From assembly GCF_004217145.1 (NCBI RefSeq), contig NZ_SHKR01000015.1:558001-622000 (forward strand): a stretch of DNA of 64,000 nucleotides. Reading direction: 5' to 3'. Shown in pieces: positions 1 through 9,607 of this stretch (within the stretch, counting starts at the first letter, position 1; each line of letters begins with the position of its first letter). This DNA comes from Kribbella rubisoli (GTDB lineage Bacteria; Actinomycetota; Actinomycetes; Propionibacteriales; Kribbellaceae). The translations under genes were made by a program, and so were the position numbers. A model generated the notes under the pieces. That model was given only the letters and a program-made list of their open reading frames with translations, searched no databases and was not told the DNA's origin.

Positions 1-3000
1 CCTCGCCGAGAGTCAGGGAAACGGCGCCGGTGACGGTTACGCCATGGCCTCCCGGCGGCAGGAGCAGGTCGAATGGCACCCGCAGAGCCGCCCTGGTCGA
101 TTCCGGCAACGCGTTTGCTTCGGCGACCCGAGCCTGAGCTCTGCCCGACAGTCCGGCCGCGAACACCGCGGTCAGCGCACGTGCCACGGCGGCATCTTCG
201 AGTACGCCGAAGACGGCAACGGCGGACAGGCCGGTACGGACGGGAAGCTGAGGCCGCGGTGCTTCGAGATCGGTCACGAACGGGACCCCGCGAGCAGCAG
301 CCATGAAGCCGTCGACGAGCTGCCGTCCGAGCGCGAGATCGGCATCGTCGTGCTCGGCCGGATCCGGCGGCGGTAGCAGTGCGCGCAACAGCCGCACGGC
401 ATCGGCAGGTACTCCGGTTCGCGCCGAATCGAAGGTGACCGGGCTCCACGGCGTACCCAGGGTGATCAGGTGGGTGACACCGGCCACTGCGTCGGCAGCC
501 ATTCGTGCGGCGTGTCCGGCACCGCCGAGTGCGACCAGTACCACGGGCCCGGCGGTCGCGAGACTCCGCAGTACATTCTCGAGACGCTGTGCCTGGCCGA
601 CCAGACCTGTTGGGTCGTCCACTCCGCCGAGAGTCGCGTCCGCTCGCGGTGCGAGGGCGACGACCCAGTCACCTGTCGCCGGAGCGGCCACCGTGAACGA
701 GGCGGGTGCGACTCCAGGGGTTGTCAGGTCGAGCAGTCGTCCGGCCGAAGTCGTCCAAGCCGGGTCGCTCGCTGAGGTGATGGCAACGCGGACGACCACG
801 GCGTTGGCAGGGAGACCGCCGTTCACCAGCGTGTCCAGTTGGAGTGAGGCCAGGCCGGTGTGATCCAGGTCGGGACACCGTACGACGGTCAGCGCCTCGA
901 TCGGATCGGGTGGCGGCGCGACCAGCCCGTCGGTACCGACCCAGCGACCTACGAGGGCCGCGAGCCCGACGGCGATCCCGTCCCGTCCGGCCGCGAGGGC
1001 AGCGACGTCGGCACCGGCACGAGCTTCGTCGAAGAGCGCCTGGGCCAGGCCGTCCGGCGGTAGACCGGGCATGCCAGGACGCCAACCGGTCAACGCCTGA
1101 CCGGCCACCGAGGCTGCGAGTACCGGTCCGTGTGGAGCCATCCAGACCGACAGAGCTGGTCCGGTCCCGGTTGGCGTAAGCGCCGCGAGCCAAGGGTCAA
1201 CCGGCGTACCGGAGCCGCTGAACGATCCCGCCAAGCCGTCGAGACTCCCACCGAGCAGATGAGCGATGGTCGAGGTCAGACTCCCCAACAGGTCGGCGTC
1301 GGTCACCAGCGCGCGCAGCCAGGCCGTGAGTGTGGGACCTGGCGCGGCGACGAGCGACTGCAGCGACAGCCGCGGACCGGTCAGCCCGCCCGACAAGGTC
1401 CAGCCGGTGAGGTCGACGAGGTCGGAGAACCAACCCAGCGGCGCGTTCGCGGCGAGTACGCCGAACAGCGCTTCCACCGAGTTCCACGCTTCGGCCGGTA
1501 CGTCGATATGTCCCGCGGCATCAACTGTCGGCAGGACGAGCGGGATCCGGTCGACTCCGGTGTCGATCGCCAGACCCGGCGCGAGCAACTGGACGGCGAG
1601 GCCATGGTCCGGGCTCCAACCGGCCTGGAGACCGATGAAGTCCGCGGCGATGGCCACCGGCCCGAGTGCCAGTCGAGCCTCGGTCCCGCCGCTGGCCCGG
1701 AGCTTCACGGTCAGGTCGATCTGCAACGGGAAAGTGGCCCGAGGGCCGGCCAGGTCGAGCGCCGCGAGCCGAACCCGTACCTCGGTTCGCACCTCGGTGC
1801 ATCCGCCGCCGAGGTCGTCGACGAGCAGCGAGACGACAGGCTCGACCACGAGGACGCCGTCGACCAGCGCGAGATCAAGCCGGAGGTGGTCGATGATCGG
1901 TACAGACCACGGTCCGACGGCGGCGTCGACCACCGAGATCGCCTCGGTGATCTGGGCAGGACCGGCCACGAGGTTGCGCAACCGGGTCAGGACGGCAGGC
2001 ACCTCGCTCGGATGAACAGTGAGCAGTTCACGCCACCACTGCGCGAGGGCGCCGAGCGGATTGCTGAGCAGGTCGACGCCGTTCAGCGCCGGCATCGCAC
2101 CGGTCGGAACCAGTCCCAGCAGACCTTTGAGCTCCGCGCCGGCACCGCCGAGCGCATCCAGGGCATCCGCGAGCAACGTGGCCGCGACCTGGCCGGCAGC
2201 GGCGACGACGGCGTCCGGGTTGGAGAGGTCCAACTGCTCATAGGGATGGCCGTCGAGATCGACATCCAGCAGTTGCACAAGTGCGCGCGGTACGCCGTGG
2301 TCCAGAGTCAGGCCGAGCCGTACTGCGCCGACCGCGAAGTTGTTGGTGTCGACGAGTTTCACCCCGGCGCCGGTTGCGGTCACGGCGATCTCGGCGTTCG
2401 GAAGGACTTGCATCGCTGCGTTGGCGGTGTCGATGGTGAAGAGGTCGGCCGTTGCTTCAGCGCCGAGCCGGACGGCGCCGGCGACGTCGGTCGACAGGCG
2501 CACGGTGAGCCGTGGAGTGACGACCAAATGGCCACTCGGCCCGGTCTGTGCGGCGAACTCGAGCTCAGCGGTGGCTCGACCGCCGGGAATCGGGATCTTG
2601 ACGAGACCGGACGACAGCGATCCGTGCAGCAGCTCAGCGAGGACAGCGAGCCAGGCGTCTCGTGCGGTCGGCGAGCCCATGATGGCTGTGAACCAGTCGC
2701 GCAGCCTGCTCGGACCCTGACTCAGCAGTTCGGCCACGGGCAATGGCGGGATGCCGGCCGCGGCTCCAAGTCCGAGCAGGCTCAAAGCGGCTTGGACATC
2801 CGCGCCGGCCGGACCGGCGAGACTGTCGGCGCTCTGCCGGACCAGACCGAGTACGAGCGACAGCAGTGTCTGCTCCAGATCCTGCCCCGCCCCGCCGATG
2901 GTCAGGTCTTGGCTGGTGGCAGCGCCAGGCAGATGCAAGTCCTTCAGGACCAACTGGAACTGCGGCGTTGCGCCCGCAGTGAGCGCGGTGTCCAGTCCGA

Positions 3001-3532
3001 TGCTGACGCCGGCGAGCCCGAACTCGTCGACGGCCGGCTGTTGCGACGAGAGGGTGAGGTCCGTCGACAGATGGACCAAGCCGCCCGCCAGCAAGGCGAA
3101 CGGTTGCGCCACCGATCTTCCGGCTTTGGCTGCGCGATACAGCGGGATGCGCACGTCGGTCGTGGTCGCCGGATCTTCGGTGCTGAAGAAGACGGCCAGG
3201 CCGATCTCGATGTAGTCCGCAGGATTCGCGTCAAGCGAGACCTTGATGGTCAAGTCGGGCAAGTCGGTGCCAGGAGCGAGCGTTCGCAGGTCGAACAGGT
3301 GCAGCAGCGTCACTCCGCCGCTCTCGTTGTGTTCGCCCGCGGCGAGTACGGCCTCGGCGAAACGCACCATCGCGGCTCTGCGGCCGTCGTCCGCGAGTAC
3401 GCCGCTGAGTAGCGCGGCCGGATCACCGAACCAGTCGCTGTCGAGCTCGACACCGCTGTCGCCCTGGGCCAGAAGGCCGATCGCCAGCCCCAGGTCGGCG
3501 ATCTCCGGATCCAGTGTCGGCAAGCCGGTCAC
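1..3532 (-). CDS. Very large uncharacterised protein with lipase-like segment, C-terminus off the left edge
   Basis: Reading in from the right, a frame with no stop I could find runs from a GTG at 3532 to the window edge, at least 1,177 codons. The GTG overlaps the stop of the upstream gene as GTGA, so the two are probably translationally coupled. Most of the protein is a leucine- and glycine-rich succession of beta-like stretches with no family I recognise. Near residues 990-1035 there is a segment like alpha/beta hydrolases: a strand, LGGAGHAARMA, then LITLGTPWSP, the usual lipase 'LGTP' element. Where lipases have G-H-S-x-G-G this protein has L-G-G-A-G, so the nucleophile serine is missing. 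The fold is therefore probably kept for binding or structure rather than hydrolysis. Function unknown; the family name would need a profile search. I verified the frame at the start, around 443-480 and at the left edge. Confidence 0.75.
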   Translation of the reverse strand, partial: MTGLPTLDPEIADLGLAIGLLAQGDSGVELDSDWFGDPAALLSGVLADDGRRAAMVRFAEAVLAAGEHNESGGVTLLHLFDLRTLAPGTDLPDLTIKVSLDANPADYIEIGLAVFFSTEDPATTTDVRIPLYRAAKAGRSVAQPFALLAGGLVHLSTDLTLSSQQPAVDEFGLAGVSIGLDTALTAGATPQFQLVLKDLHLPGAATSQDLTIGGAGQDLEQTLLSLVLGLVRQSADSLAGPAGADVQAALSLLGLGAAAGIPPLPVAELLSQGPSRLRDWFTAIMGSPTARDAWLAVLAELLHGSLSSGLVKIPIPGGRATAELEFAAQTGPSGHLVVTPRLTVRLSTDVAGAVRLGAEATADLFTIDTANAAMQVLPNAEIAVTATGAGVKLVDTNNFAVGAVRLGLTLDHGVPRALVQLLDVDLDGHPYEQLDLSNPDAVVAAAGQVAATLLADALDALGGAGAELKGLLGLVPTGAMPALNGVDLLSNPLGALAQWWRELLTVHPSEVPAVLTRLRNLVAGPAQITEAISVVDAAVGPWSVPIIDHLRLDLALVDGVLVVEPVVSLLVDDLGGGCTEVRTEVRVRLAALDLAGPRATFPLQIDLTVKLRASGGTEARLALGPVAIAADFIGLQAGWSPDHGLAVQLLAPGLAIDTGVDRIPLVLPTVDAAGHIDVPAEAWNSVEALFGVLAANAPLGWFSDLVDLTGWTLSGGLTGPRLSLQSLVAAPGPTLTAWLRALVTDADLLGSLTSTIAHLLGGSLDGLAGSFSGSGTPVDPWLAALTPTGTGPALSVWMAPHGPVLAASVAGQALTGWRPGMPGLPPDGLAQALFDEARAGADVAALAAGRDGIAVGLAALVGRWVGTDGLVAPPPDPIEALTVVRCPDLDHTGLASLQLDTLVNGGLPANAVVVRVAITSASDPAWTTSAGRLLDLTTPGVAPASFTVAAPATGDWVVALAPRADATLGGVDDPTGLVGQAQRLENVLRSLATAGPVVLVALGGAGHAARMAADAVAGVTHLITLGTPWSPVTFDSARTGVPADAVRLLRALLPPPDPAEHDDADLALGRQLVDGFMAAARGVPFVTDLEAPRPQLPVRTGLSAVAVFGVLEDAAVARALTAVFAAGLSGRAQARVAEANALPESTRAALRVPFDLLLPPGGHGVTVTGAVSLTLGE

Positions 3533-4224
3533 GGGGTCGTCCGGGAGGCGAGGAACGTGTGGCGTCCGATCGGTGTCACGGCGAGTCCGTCGGCGGTCAC
3601 CGAGAACCCCGCGGTGACAAGCTCCCGCCCTGACCGGTCGTTGCCGCCGCCATGGCTCAGCGACCCGGTCGCTATCACCAGGGTGTGCCAGGCCAGTGCG
3701 ATCAGCTGCTCGGCCCAGTTCTCGACGATGGGCGCCGGTCCACGCGGATGGTCCTCCGACGTCGCGATCCCGCCCGCCGGCCGGTCCGGCGTACCGGTGA
3801 TGAACGAGACGGTGACCTCCGCGTCGCCGGTTTGATCGCACGAGACCGGGATCGTCACGACGACCGCGCCGGTGCGGAGGTCCGCCCGTACCTCGGCGAT
3901 CTTCACCAGGAGCTCGTTCCCGTCTTCCTCCCAGTACACGGCGGGAATCGGTGGCGTCAGCTTCGCTGGGTCGAGCCCAGAAGCCACGATGGCCGCCGTC
4001 GGAATCAACGCCTTCAGGATGTCCGGCGTGACAGACCTGTCGGCCGCTGCGGCCCCGGGCCCACGAGGCGCCAGCGGGATCGTGTCCCCGAGCGCTTTGA
4101 GAACCCGCGCCTTGGTCTGAGGATCAAGGTCCGCCCGCTGAAATGCAGCAGCGAACAACGCCATCCCCGACAGCGCATCAGGCCCCGGAATCCCACGCGG
4201 CGTCCCCGCCGCACTCGGACTCAC
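3529..4224 (-). CDS. Uncharacterised protein coupled to the giant downstream protein
   Basis: A 231-residue soluble protein read from a GTG at 4224. The frame stays open upstream to 4380, but that extension is tryptophan- and glycine-rich and unlike a normal N-terminus, so I prefer the GTG. An ATG at 4164 (MALFAAAFQRADL) is another possible start. The N-terminal half has a helical stretch (residues about 20-45) ending in LKALGDTIPL. The rest alternates short strands and contains IPAVYWEEDGNELLVKIAEV and ALAWHTLVIATGSL. No signal peptide or membrane segment is visible. Its TGA overlaps the GTG of the next gene, so the pair is probably made together. I do not recognise the family. Confidence 0.65.
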   Translation of the reverse strand: MSPSAAGTPRGIPGPDALSGMALFAAAFQRADLDPQTKARVLKALGDTIPLAPRGPGAAAADRSVTPDILKALIPTAAIVASGLDPAKLTPPIPAVYWEEDGNELLVKIAEVRADLRTGAVVVTIPVSCDQTGDAEVTVSFITGTPDRPAGGIATSEDHPRGPAPIVENWAEQLIALAWHTLVIATGSLSHGGGNDRSGRELVTAGFSVTADGLAVTPIGRHTFLASRTTP

Positions 4225-4557
4225 GACCGCCCCAACCCCAAGAAGGCATGACAAACCATCCCCCACCCCCACAACAAACCAGCCGCCCCGAACTCCTCCC
4301 CATGGTGCCCCCGCACCAAGCCACTGGGAAGGCATCACAACCCACGAAGCAAATCTTCGCCACCACGACCACCCGAACAACCAGGGCCGGTCCCGCAGAC
4401 AGCGTCACGCAACACCCGAGCGGCTGAGACACGGGGACGAGCCGTCGCCGCGCATGCGAACGACACCAGTGCGGCGGCGCGACTCAGATCACCGAGTGGC
4501 CGGTGGACAGGCGCTAGTCTTCCGGGACGGATCGATCATGGCCTCCGGGGGGACATC
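4225..4557. other. Divergent intergenic region
   Basis: About 330 bases separate the leftward two-gene unit from the rightward membrane protein gene. The left half is strongly C-rich on the plus strand (runs such as ccatcccccacccccac). Near 4515 there is a possible minus-10 hexamer TAGTCT for the rightward gene, but I see no matching minus-35. No coding frame looks real. Confidence 0.4.
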
Positions 4558-5088
4558 GTGGCGAAGCAGCAGGCTGACCCGTTGCCGCAATACACGGTCG
4601 AAGAGATTCGCGCCGCGTGCGAGGCGCCGCTACCCGCGGGCGTGACGATGGTCCTGATGAAGAAGACCGTCACTGGACTGCAGGTCAACGAAGGCGGTGT
4701 CTCGGTTCTCGAGCGCTCCGACCGTCCATGGCGTCAACTGTCCCCGGTGACGAAGGTGGCCCGCGGCGTGTTCATCCGCAGCCGCATCAGGCTCCGGTTC
4801 GCCGACGGAAGCAAGGCGACGGTGCGCCCGTACAAGCCGAAATTGCGGTGTCTGCTCGAGACGGGCAAGCGCGACAGCTTGAACTTCTCCTCACCGAGTA
4901 GCGGCGACGCCCGCAGCAACGACTCGGCCCTGGACAGCCTCGCCGCGATCTTCGTGATCCTGGTAGCGATCGTGATGTTCCCGATCTCTCTGGTCCTCCT
5001 GGCCCGCGAGATGCTCGGCACCTCCGCCCGGGCAAAGCAGGCGGCCCTCCTACTGCCCCAGCTGCAGGCCGTCACCCAGACCAACTGA
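4558..5088 (+). CDS. Small membrane protein, single C-terminal helix
   Basis: A 176-residue protein starting at a GTG preceded by a GGGGGG ribosome-binding stretch. The first 110 residues look soluble and basic-patterned, with VTMVLMKKTVTGLQV and a strand-rich core containing several arginines and lysines. Residues about 127-149 form one clear hydrophobic helix (AIFVILVAIVMFPISLVLL), followed by a short tail. It is probably anchored in the membrane. I do not recognise a family. It converges on the protease gene and shares a hairpin terminator with it. Confidence 0.7.
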   Translation: MAKQQADPLPQYTVEEIRAACEAPLPAGVTMVLMKKTVTGLQVNEGGVSVLERSDRPWRQLSPVTKVARGVFIRSRIRLRFADGSKATVRPYKPKLRCLLETGKRDSLNFSSPSSGDARSNDSALDSLAAIFVILVAIVMFPISLVLLAREMLGTSARAKQAALLLPQLQAVTQTN

Positions 5089-5123
5089 ACGTTGCCACCA
5101 GCAACTTGTCCCATAACCGAACG

Positions 5124-5156
5124 AGGCGGCGGCCGGCGTCCGCCGGCCGCCCGCCT
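5124..5156. terminator. Bidirectional hairpin between convergent genes
   Basis: A perfect 9-bp inverted repeat, GCGGCCGGC at 5129-5137 and GCCGGCCGC at 5142-5150 with a GTCC loop, extends by another five pairs after a single-base bulge. It lies between the ends of the membrane protein gene and the protease gene. There is no T-tract, as is usual in actinobacteria. Confidence 0.7.
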
Positions 5157-5159
5157 GCA

Positions 5160-8100
5160 TTATCTGAGCCCGAAGGCCCGGACGATCGTCTGGCTGATGC
5201 CGCCGCCGTTGCGCTGCTTGGCCGTGACGCGCACCGACACCTGCCCGGCCCGCGGCGGCGCCTGCAGGTGCGCCTCCCAGCTGCCCTTGCTCTCCTTCAG
5301 CTGCAGTCGTTGCCAAGTCGCCCCGTCGTCGTACGAGACCTCCAGCCCGACCGAGACCACCGCGTCCTGCCGGGCACTACTGCCCAGCACCACCGGCTTG
5401 ACGGCGAAGACCGAGTTCCGCTTCGCCCGCCCTGACGCATCGACGTCCACGCCGTAGTCGAGCTGGGCCAGCGGCAGCGGCTGGTTCTCCGCCTCCCCGG
5501 AAGTGAAGGTCCACTCGGTGTGCGTGCTCGTCGAGTACGGCGTCAGCTCGGCGTTCCCGACGGTGTCGGCCACCAACCGGTACGGCCGCTTCTCCGGCGC
5601 CAGGTCGCCCACGCCGAAGTCCGGACGCGGGCCGTTCCCGACCAGCTTCTCCTCGCCCTGGTACAGCGCGAAGCTGCGTGTCATGAGCGAGTCGCCGCTG
5701 TGTGCGGACCCGCCGTCACCGAACCCGGCGATCATGCCGCCCATCGCGTTGCCGACCCGGTGCGGGAGCTCGAACTCGAGCATCCGCGGCCGCACGATCG
5801 GACCGAACCACCGCTGGCTCTGCACGCTGCGCGGCTGGTAGCTCGTGATGTCCGTGAACGTCGCCCAGCCGTTGATCGAGGCGTACTGCTGCCACTTCGC
5901 GCCCGCCGACACCCAGTCCGTCCGGTGCCCCACCGCGGGCTTCGCCGGGAACCGCGGTACCCGGATCGACCCGTAGACGGCGTACGGGAAGGCGGCCGGA
6001 AAGTACTCGTACGCCGGGCTGTCCTCGCGGCTCTCCAGGACCTGCTGCCCGTTCGGGGGAGCGAAGTCGTTCTCGATCCTGGCGAGGCTGCCGGGGTCCG
6101 TGGCCGCGGACGGGTCGTCCGGGACTTTGCCCTGGTGGTAGTCGACCAGGTCGTACAGGTACGACGGCACCGGGTTGGCCGCGACGGTCAGCTCGGTCCG
6201 GCGCGTGGTGAGCTTCTTGATCAGGGCCTCGCCGTCGTCGAGGGTGAGCGACGCGGTCGGGATCGGGCCGAGGGTCCGGCCGTCGGCTCCGCCGTACCAG
6301 TCGTTGTAGCGGCCGATGCCGTCGTTGACCACGAGCAGCATGGCCGCGCCGGCGGCGTGCGCCGCGGCGGCCCGGTCCGCGGGCGGTACGTCGATGCTGT
6401 TGCGGACGACGACCGCCTTGCCGCGCGCGGCCAGAGCGGCGTACTCGGCGGGCGTGCCGGTGCCGGCGAAGACGGCCGTGACGCGCGTCGTACCGGCGCG
6501 GAACGCCGGGGAGCCGGGCTGAACGAGCAGCGAGTCGTCGAGTCTGCGGCCGTCGTAGCTGATCGTCAGCGGCGTCTGTTCGGCCCGGAACCGCGTGGTC
6601 AGCACGAAGCTGCCGGTGCGGACCTTGTTCTTCGTCGGCAGCGCCCAGAAGCTGTCGTAGTCCGGCGGCGGCATGAAGATCTCGTGCAGCGCCGCCCTGT
6701 CGTCGGGGGTCGGTTGCGCCGAGGTGAAGGACCGGAACAGGTCGAACCTGCTTGTGGTGACGGTCGTCGGCTTGGGTGTGTCGACCTTGATCGGACGGCT
6801 CCGCGACGCGTCCAGGACGACGTCCCGGTCCGCCGTCAGGTCGACCTCGGGTGCGGTCAGGAAGGCCAGGCCGAGCGAGTGCGGGCCGTTGCTGCCGGGC
6901 ACGTCCAGGGTCGAGACGATCGTGTACGAGCCGGGCGCCCACCGGCTGGTGAGCTCGCCATCCGTTGCCCACAACATAGTGGACTTCCCGTCGGCGCCGG
7001 TGACCTCGACCTCGCCGCTGACCGGCTTGCCGGTCTGGTCCTTCAGGTGGATGGAGAGGTTGTACTTCTTGGGCTCGACGGCCAGCCCGACGGCCGTGTG
7101 CACGGTGCCGGTCGACGAACTCGCGATGACCTGGGCGGCGTACTGGCCGGGAGCCAGTCCGTTCGGGTCCGCCGTGAAGCCGACCGCGGCGGTGCCCCTC
7201 GCGGGCACTGTTACCTGGGTCGCGGCGAGGCGGAAGATCTCGGCGTGGTCGGTGGACAGCTGCAGCGTGAGCGGCTTGTCCGTGGTGTTGCGATAGCTGA
7301 TCTGGCGTGTGATCGGCGTCCGGGTCGGCTTCGGCGACCACGCGACGAGGCCGGCGTCGACCGATCCGCTGGCGATGAGCTGGCCGTGCAGCGAGGCCGC
7401 CGCGACGTCGACGCGTCCGGTCCCCGCCTGGTACGGCGTGTACGCGGGCGTCAGCTTGCTGGTGCTCATCAGCGCGTCCTTGAGCTGCTGCCCGGTCCAG
7501 TCCGGGTGCTGCGCAGCGAGCAGGACGGCCGCGCCGGCGACGTGCGGAGCCGCCATCGACGTACCGCTGTCGGTCCGGTAGTAGCCCTCGCCGCCGTCGT
7601 TCGTGTACTGCGACCGCGCGGCCAGGACGTCGACGCCGGGTGCGGTCAGGTCTGGCTTGAGGCCGTCGTCCATCAGCCGCGGTCCGACGCTGGAGAAGTC
7701 GGCGAGCTGGTCCGAACCGTCCACCGCGCCGACGGTCAGGGCGGAGTCCGCGGTGCCCGGTGAGCTGACGCTGTACGGACTGCTCCCCGAGTTGCCCGCG
7801 GCGATCACGAACAGGGCACCGGTCTCGGCGCTCAGCTCGTTCACGGCCCGACTCAGCGGATCGTCCTGGGTGTGCCAGGCCGCCGTCCCCAGGCTCATGT
7901 TGATCACCTTGGCGTGCTCGGTCCGCGCCGCCCACTCCATCCCGGCGATGATGCCGGAGATCGGGCCGGAGCCGCTGTCGCCGAGCACCTTGCCCACGAT
8001 GAGATCGGCGTCCGGTGCGACGCCGCGCTCCTTGCCGTCCGAGGCCGCGCCGGTACCGGCGACGGTCGACGCGGTGTGCGTGCCGTGACCGTTGCGGTCG

Positions 8101-8918
8101 ACGACGTCCTCACCGGCCACGAAGCTCTTGGTCGCCACGATCCGCGGTGCCAGGTCCGGGTGCCCCAGGTCTACACCGGAGTCCAGCACCGCGACCCGCA
8201 CGCCCTTGCCGGTCACGCCCGCCGCCCACGCCGTTGGCGCGCCGATCTGTGCGGTGGTGTCCGCGAGCATCGTCCGCGCCTTGCTGTCGAGCCAGACCTT
8301 TCCGACCCCCGCCGCGAACGAGGGCGCCGCGGCAGTGCTCGCCTTCGCCCGCAGACCGCTCTGCTCGGTCAGCGCCGACCAGAGCGCCGCCGCTTCCGCC
8401 TTCTCGGCCTTGACGGCCGCGCCGTCGACCGACGGCAGGTCGAGCGTGGTGGTCGTGCCCGGCAGCGCCGAGCGGCGCGCGGTCCTGGCGGCCACGCCGG
8501 GCGAGCCGGTGACGACCAGCGGGAGAGCCTTGCTCCGCGCGTCGTCGTACCCCTGGGCCACCAGCTCGCTGACGTTGAACAGCTGCTTGTCGAGCTGCCC
8601 GGTCGCCAGGTACGGCATCGCGGCGCCGGGGTAGACGAACGTGTCGCCGTTCTCGACGCTGACCCGTACCGGTCCGGTCGACCGCGGAGCGCGTTCGACG
8701 GCCTGCACCGACACGGCGCGGCCGGGACCGGGCGCGACCGTGACCTTGTCGCCGGTGATGAGCGTGAGGTCGAGAGGTGTCCCTCCAGCCGCGGCCGCGC
8801 CGCGGGCTGTGGGGAGTGGTGGGGGAGGTTCGGCGCCGGCCGTCGTCGGAGTGGCAAGACCGACGACCAGGAGAAACGCGGCGCCCGGCATGAGCAGCCG
8901 ACGGGCGGAAGAACGCAT
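5160..8918 (-). CDS. Secreted S8 subtilisin-like serine protease, large
   Basis: A 1,252-residue protein with a Sec signal peptide (RR, hydrophobic LLMPGAAFLLVVGL, then ATPTTAGA). The peptidase S8 triad is complete: Asp near residue 245 in VAVLDSGVD, His near 279 in GHGTHT, Ser near 452 in SGTSMAAPHVAG. The oxyanion Asn is likely in the AAGNSG element. About 200 residues lie between signal and catalytic domain and probably act as propeptide. After the catalytic domain come Fn3/Ig-like regions and a PA-like insert (AAHAAGAAMLLVVNDG), about 750 residues in all, much longer than a bare subtilase. It should degrade extracellular protein. The ATG at 8918 has an AGAGGA ribosome-binding site. A weak promoter-like TTTACA lies upstream on the same strand. 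Confidence 0.95.
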   Translation of the reverse strand: MRSSARRLLMPGAAFLLVVGLATPTTAGAEPPPPLPTARGAAAAGGTPLDLTLITGDKVTVAPGPGRAVSVQAVERAPRSTGPVRVSVENGDTFVYPGAAMPYLATGQLDKQLFNVSELVAQGYDDARSKALPLVVTGSPGVAARTARRSALPGTTTTLDLPSVDGAAVKAEKAEAAALWSALTEQSGLRAKASTAAAPSFAAGVGKVWLDSKARTMLADTTAQIGAPTAWAAGVTGKGVRVAVLDSGVDLGHPDLAPRIVATKSFVAGEDVVDRNGHGTHTASTVAGTGAASDGKERGVAPDADLIVGKVLGDSGSGPISGIIAGMEWAARTEHAKVINMSLGTAAWHTQDDPLSRAVNELSAETGALFVIAAGNSGSSPYSVSSPGTADSALTVGAVDGSDQLADFSSVGPRLMDDGLKPDLTAPGVDVLAARSQYTNDGGEGYYRTDSGTSMAAPHVAGAAVLLAAQHPDWTGQQLKDALMSTSKLTPAYTPYQAGTGRVDVAAASLHGQLIASGSVDAGLVAWSPKPTRTPITRQISYRNTTDKPLTLQLSTDHAEIFRLAATQVTVPARGTAAVGFTADPNGLAPGQYAAQVIASSSTGTVHTAVGLAVEPKKYNLSIHLKDQTGKPVSGEVEVTGADGKSTMLWATDGELTSRWAPGSYTIVSTLDVPGSNGPHSLGLAFLTAPEVDLTADRDVVLDASRSRPIKVDTPKPTTVTTSRFDLFRSFTSAQPTPDDRAALHEIFMPPPDYDSFWALPTKNKVRTGSFVLTTRFRAEQTPLTISYDGRRLDDSLLVQPGSPAFRAGTTRVTAVFAGTGTPAEYAALAARGKAVVVRNSIDVPPADRAAAAHAAGAAMLLVVNDGIGRYNDWYGGADGRTLGPIPTASLTLDDGEALIKKLTTRRTELTVAANPVPSYLYDLVDYHQGKVPDDPSAATDPGSLARIENDFAPPNGQQVLESREDSPAYEYFPAAFPYAVYGSIRVPRFPAKPAVGHRTDWVSAGAKWQQYASINGWATFTDITSYQPRSVQSQRWFGPIVRPRMLEFELPHRVGNAMGGMIAGFGDGGSAHSGDSLMTRSFALYQGEEKLVGNGPRPDFGVGDLAPEKRPYRLVADTVGNAELTPYSTSTHTEWTFTSGEAENQPLPLAQLDYGVDVDASGRAKRNSVFAVKPVVLGSSARQDAVVSVGLEVSYDDGATWQRLQLKESKGSWEAHLQAPPRAGQVSVRVTAKQRNGGGISQTIVRAFGLR

Positions 8919-9607
8919 GGTGTCCTCTCGGTGGTCTGGAGTGACCGAATCTGATCAGCGCCGTGGACAGATGTAAACGAATTGCCCGTTTTCGCCAGCA
9001 ACGCGCCGATTTGGCAAGAATGGGCACGCAGCCAGGGGTCAGGTCCGCTGTTGCGGGTACGTCGTTGCTGACGCCGGTCCGCGCCCGCATCCGCGAAGGC
9101 ACCTGAACGGCACCGGCTGAAGGTGCTTGTGATCGATGAGCTCTCGGCTGCGGTTGATCGTTCCGCGCATCAACCGGCGAATCGGCTCGCTGTTCGATCC
9201 GGTCCACCGGGACATGAACAAGTTGCGCAGAGCATCGGATGCAGGCTGGGATCCACGCAGCTGCGCGAACAGCACACGCGGCCCTTGCTCGGGCCACCTG
9301 ACGACGACGCTGAACGCCGCCCGCCCGATGGGGACCCCTGGCGATGAGTTGTGTGTCCGAGGAGGAACACGCGCCTTAACCGCACGCGTAGAGATCAGCA
9401 TTTGAGGAGAATCCAGGTCGCGAGCGCAGAGCGAGGCCTCGAACTGCGTCAGCCCGAACGGATTGCTCTGCGGTGTACCGGGCCACGCCCGGGGATATGG
9501 CCCGGGGTCTCCCGGGCGCGATGGGGCTCTGCGCGGCATGACAGTTGTGTCAGGCAAATCCGCAGCCGCGGGTCCCGTCCGCATCGATGATTGAAGGAGC
9601 ATCCCAG
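8919..9607. other. Long intergenic region with no convincing gene
   Basis: This stretch holds the promoter region of the protease on the left and the leader of osmC on the right. Open frames on both strands overlap one another and have no ribosome-binding site or recognisable protein, so I call none. The only structured item is the short dispersed repeat at 9345-9386. The sequence around it may be the worn remains of a gene. Confidence 0.4.
9345..9386 (+). repeat. Short dispersed repeat, copy A
   Basis: A 42-base segment that recurs at 25585-25625. The copies differ by one inserted base and four substitutions, all A/G transitions. In copy B the segment is the in-frame tail of a reading frame ending in SEGGHAP and a stop. 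In copy A the same tail is visible only after allowing for the one-base insertion. Confidence 0.65.

Noticed and set aside
1130..3412. A 760-codon plus-strand open frame at the left end
   Set aside because: It is the shadow of the giant minus-strand gene; its product is rich in Gln, Arg and Gly with no fold-like pattern, while the minus frame reads as a normal protein and is coupled to its neighbour.
5520..7763. A 747-codon plus-strand frame inside the protease gene
   Set aside because: It is the antisense shadow of the subtilase, which has all catalytic motifs on the other strand.
9039..9602. A 187-codon minus-strand frame upstream of osmC
   Set aside because: No ribosome-binding site, odd composition and overlap with the short repeat; not a believable gene.
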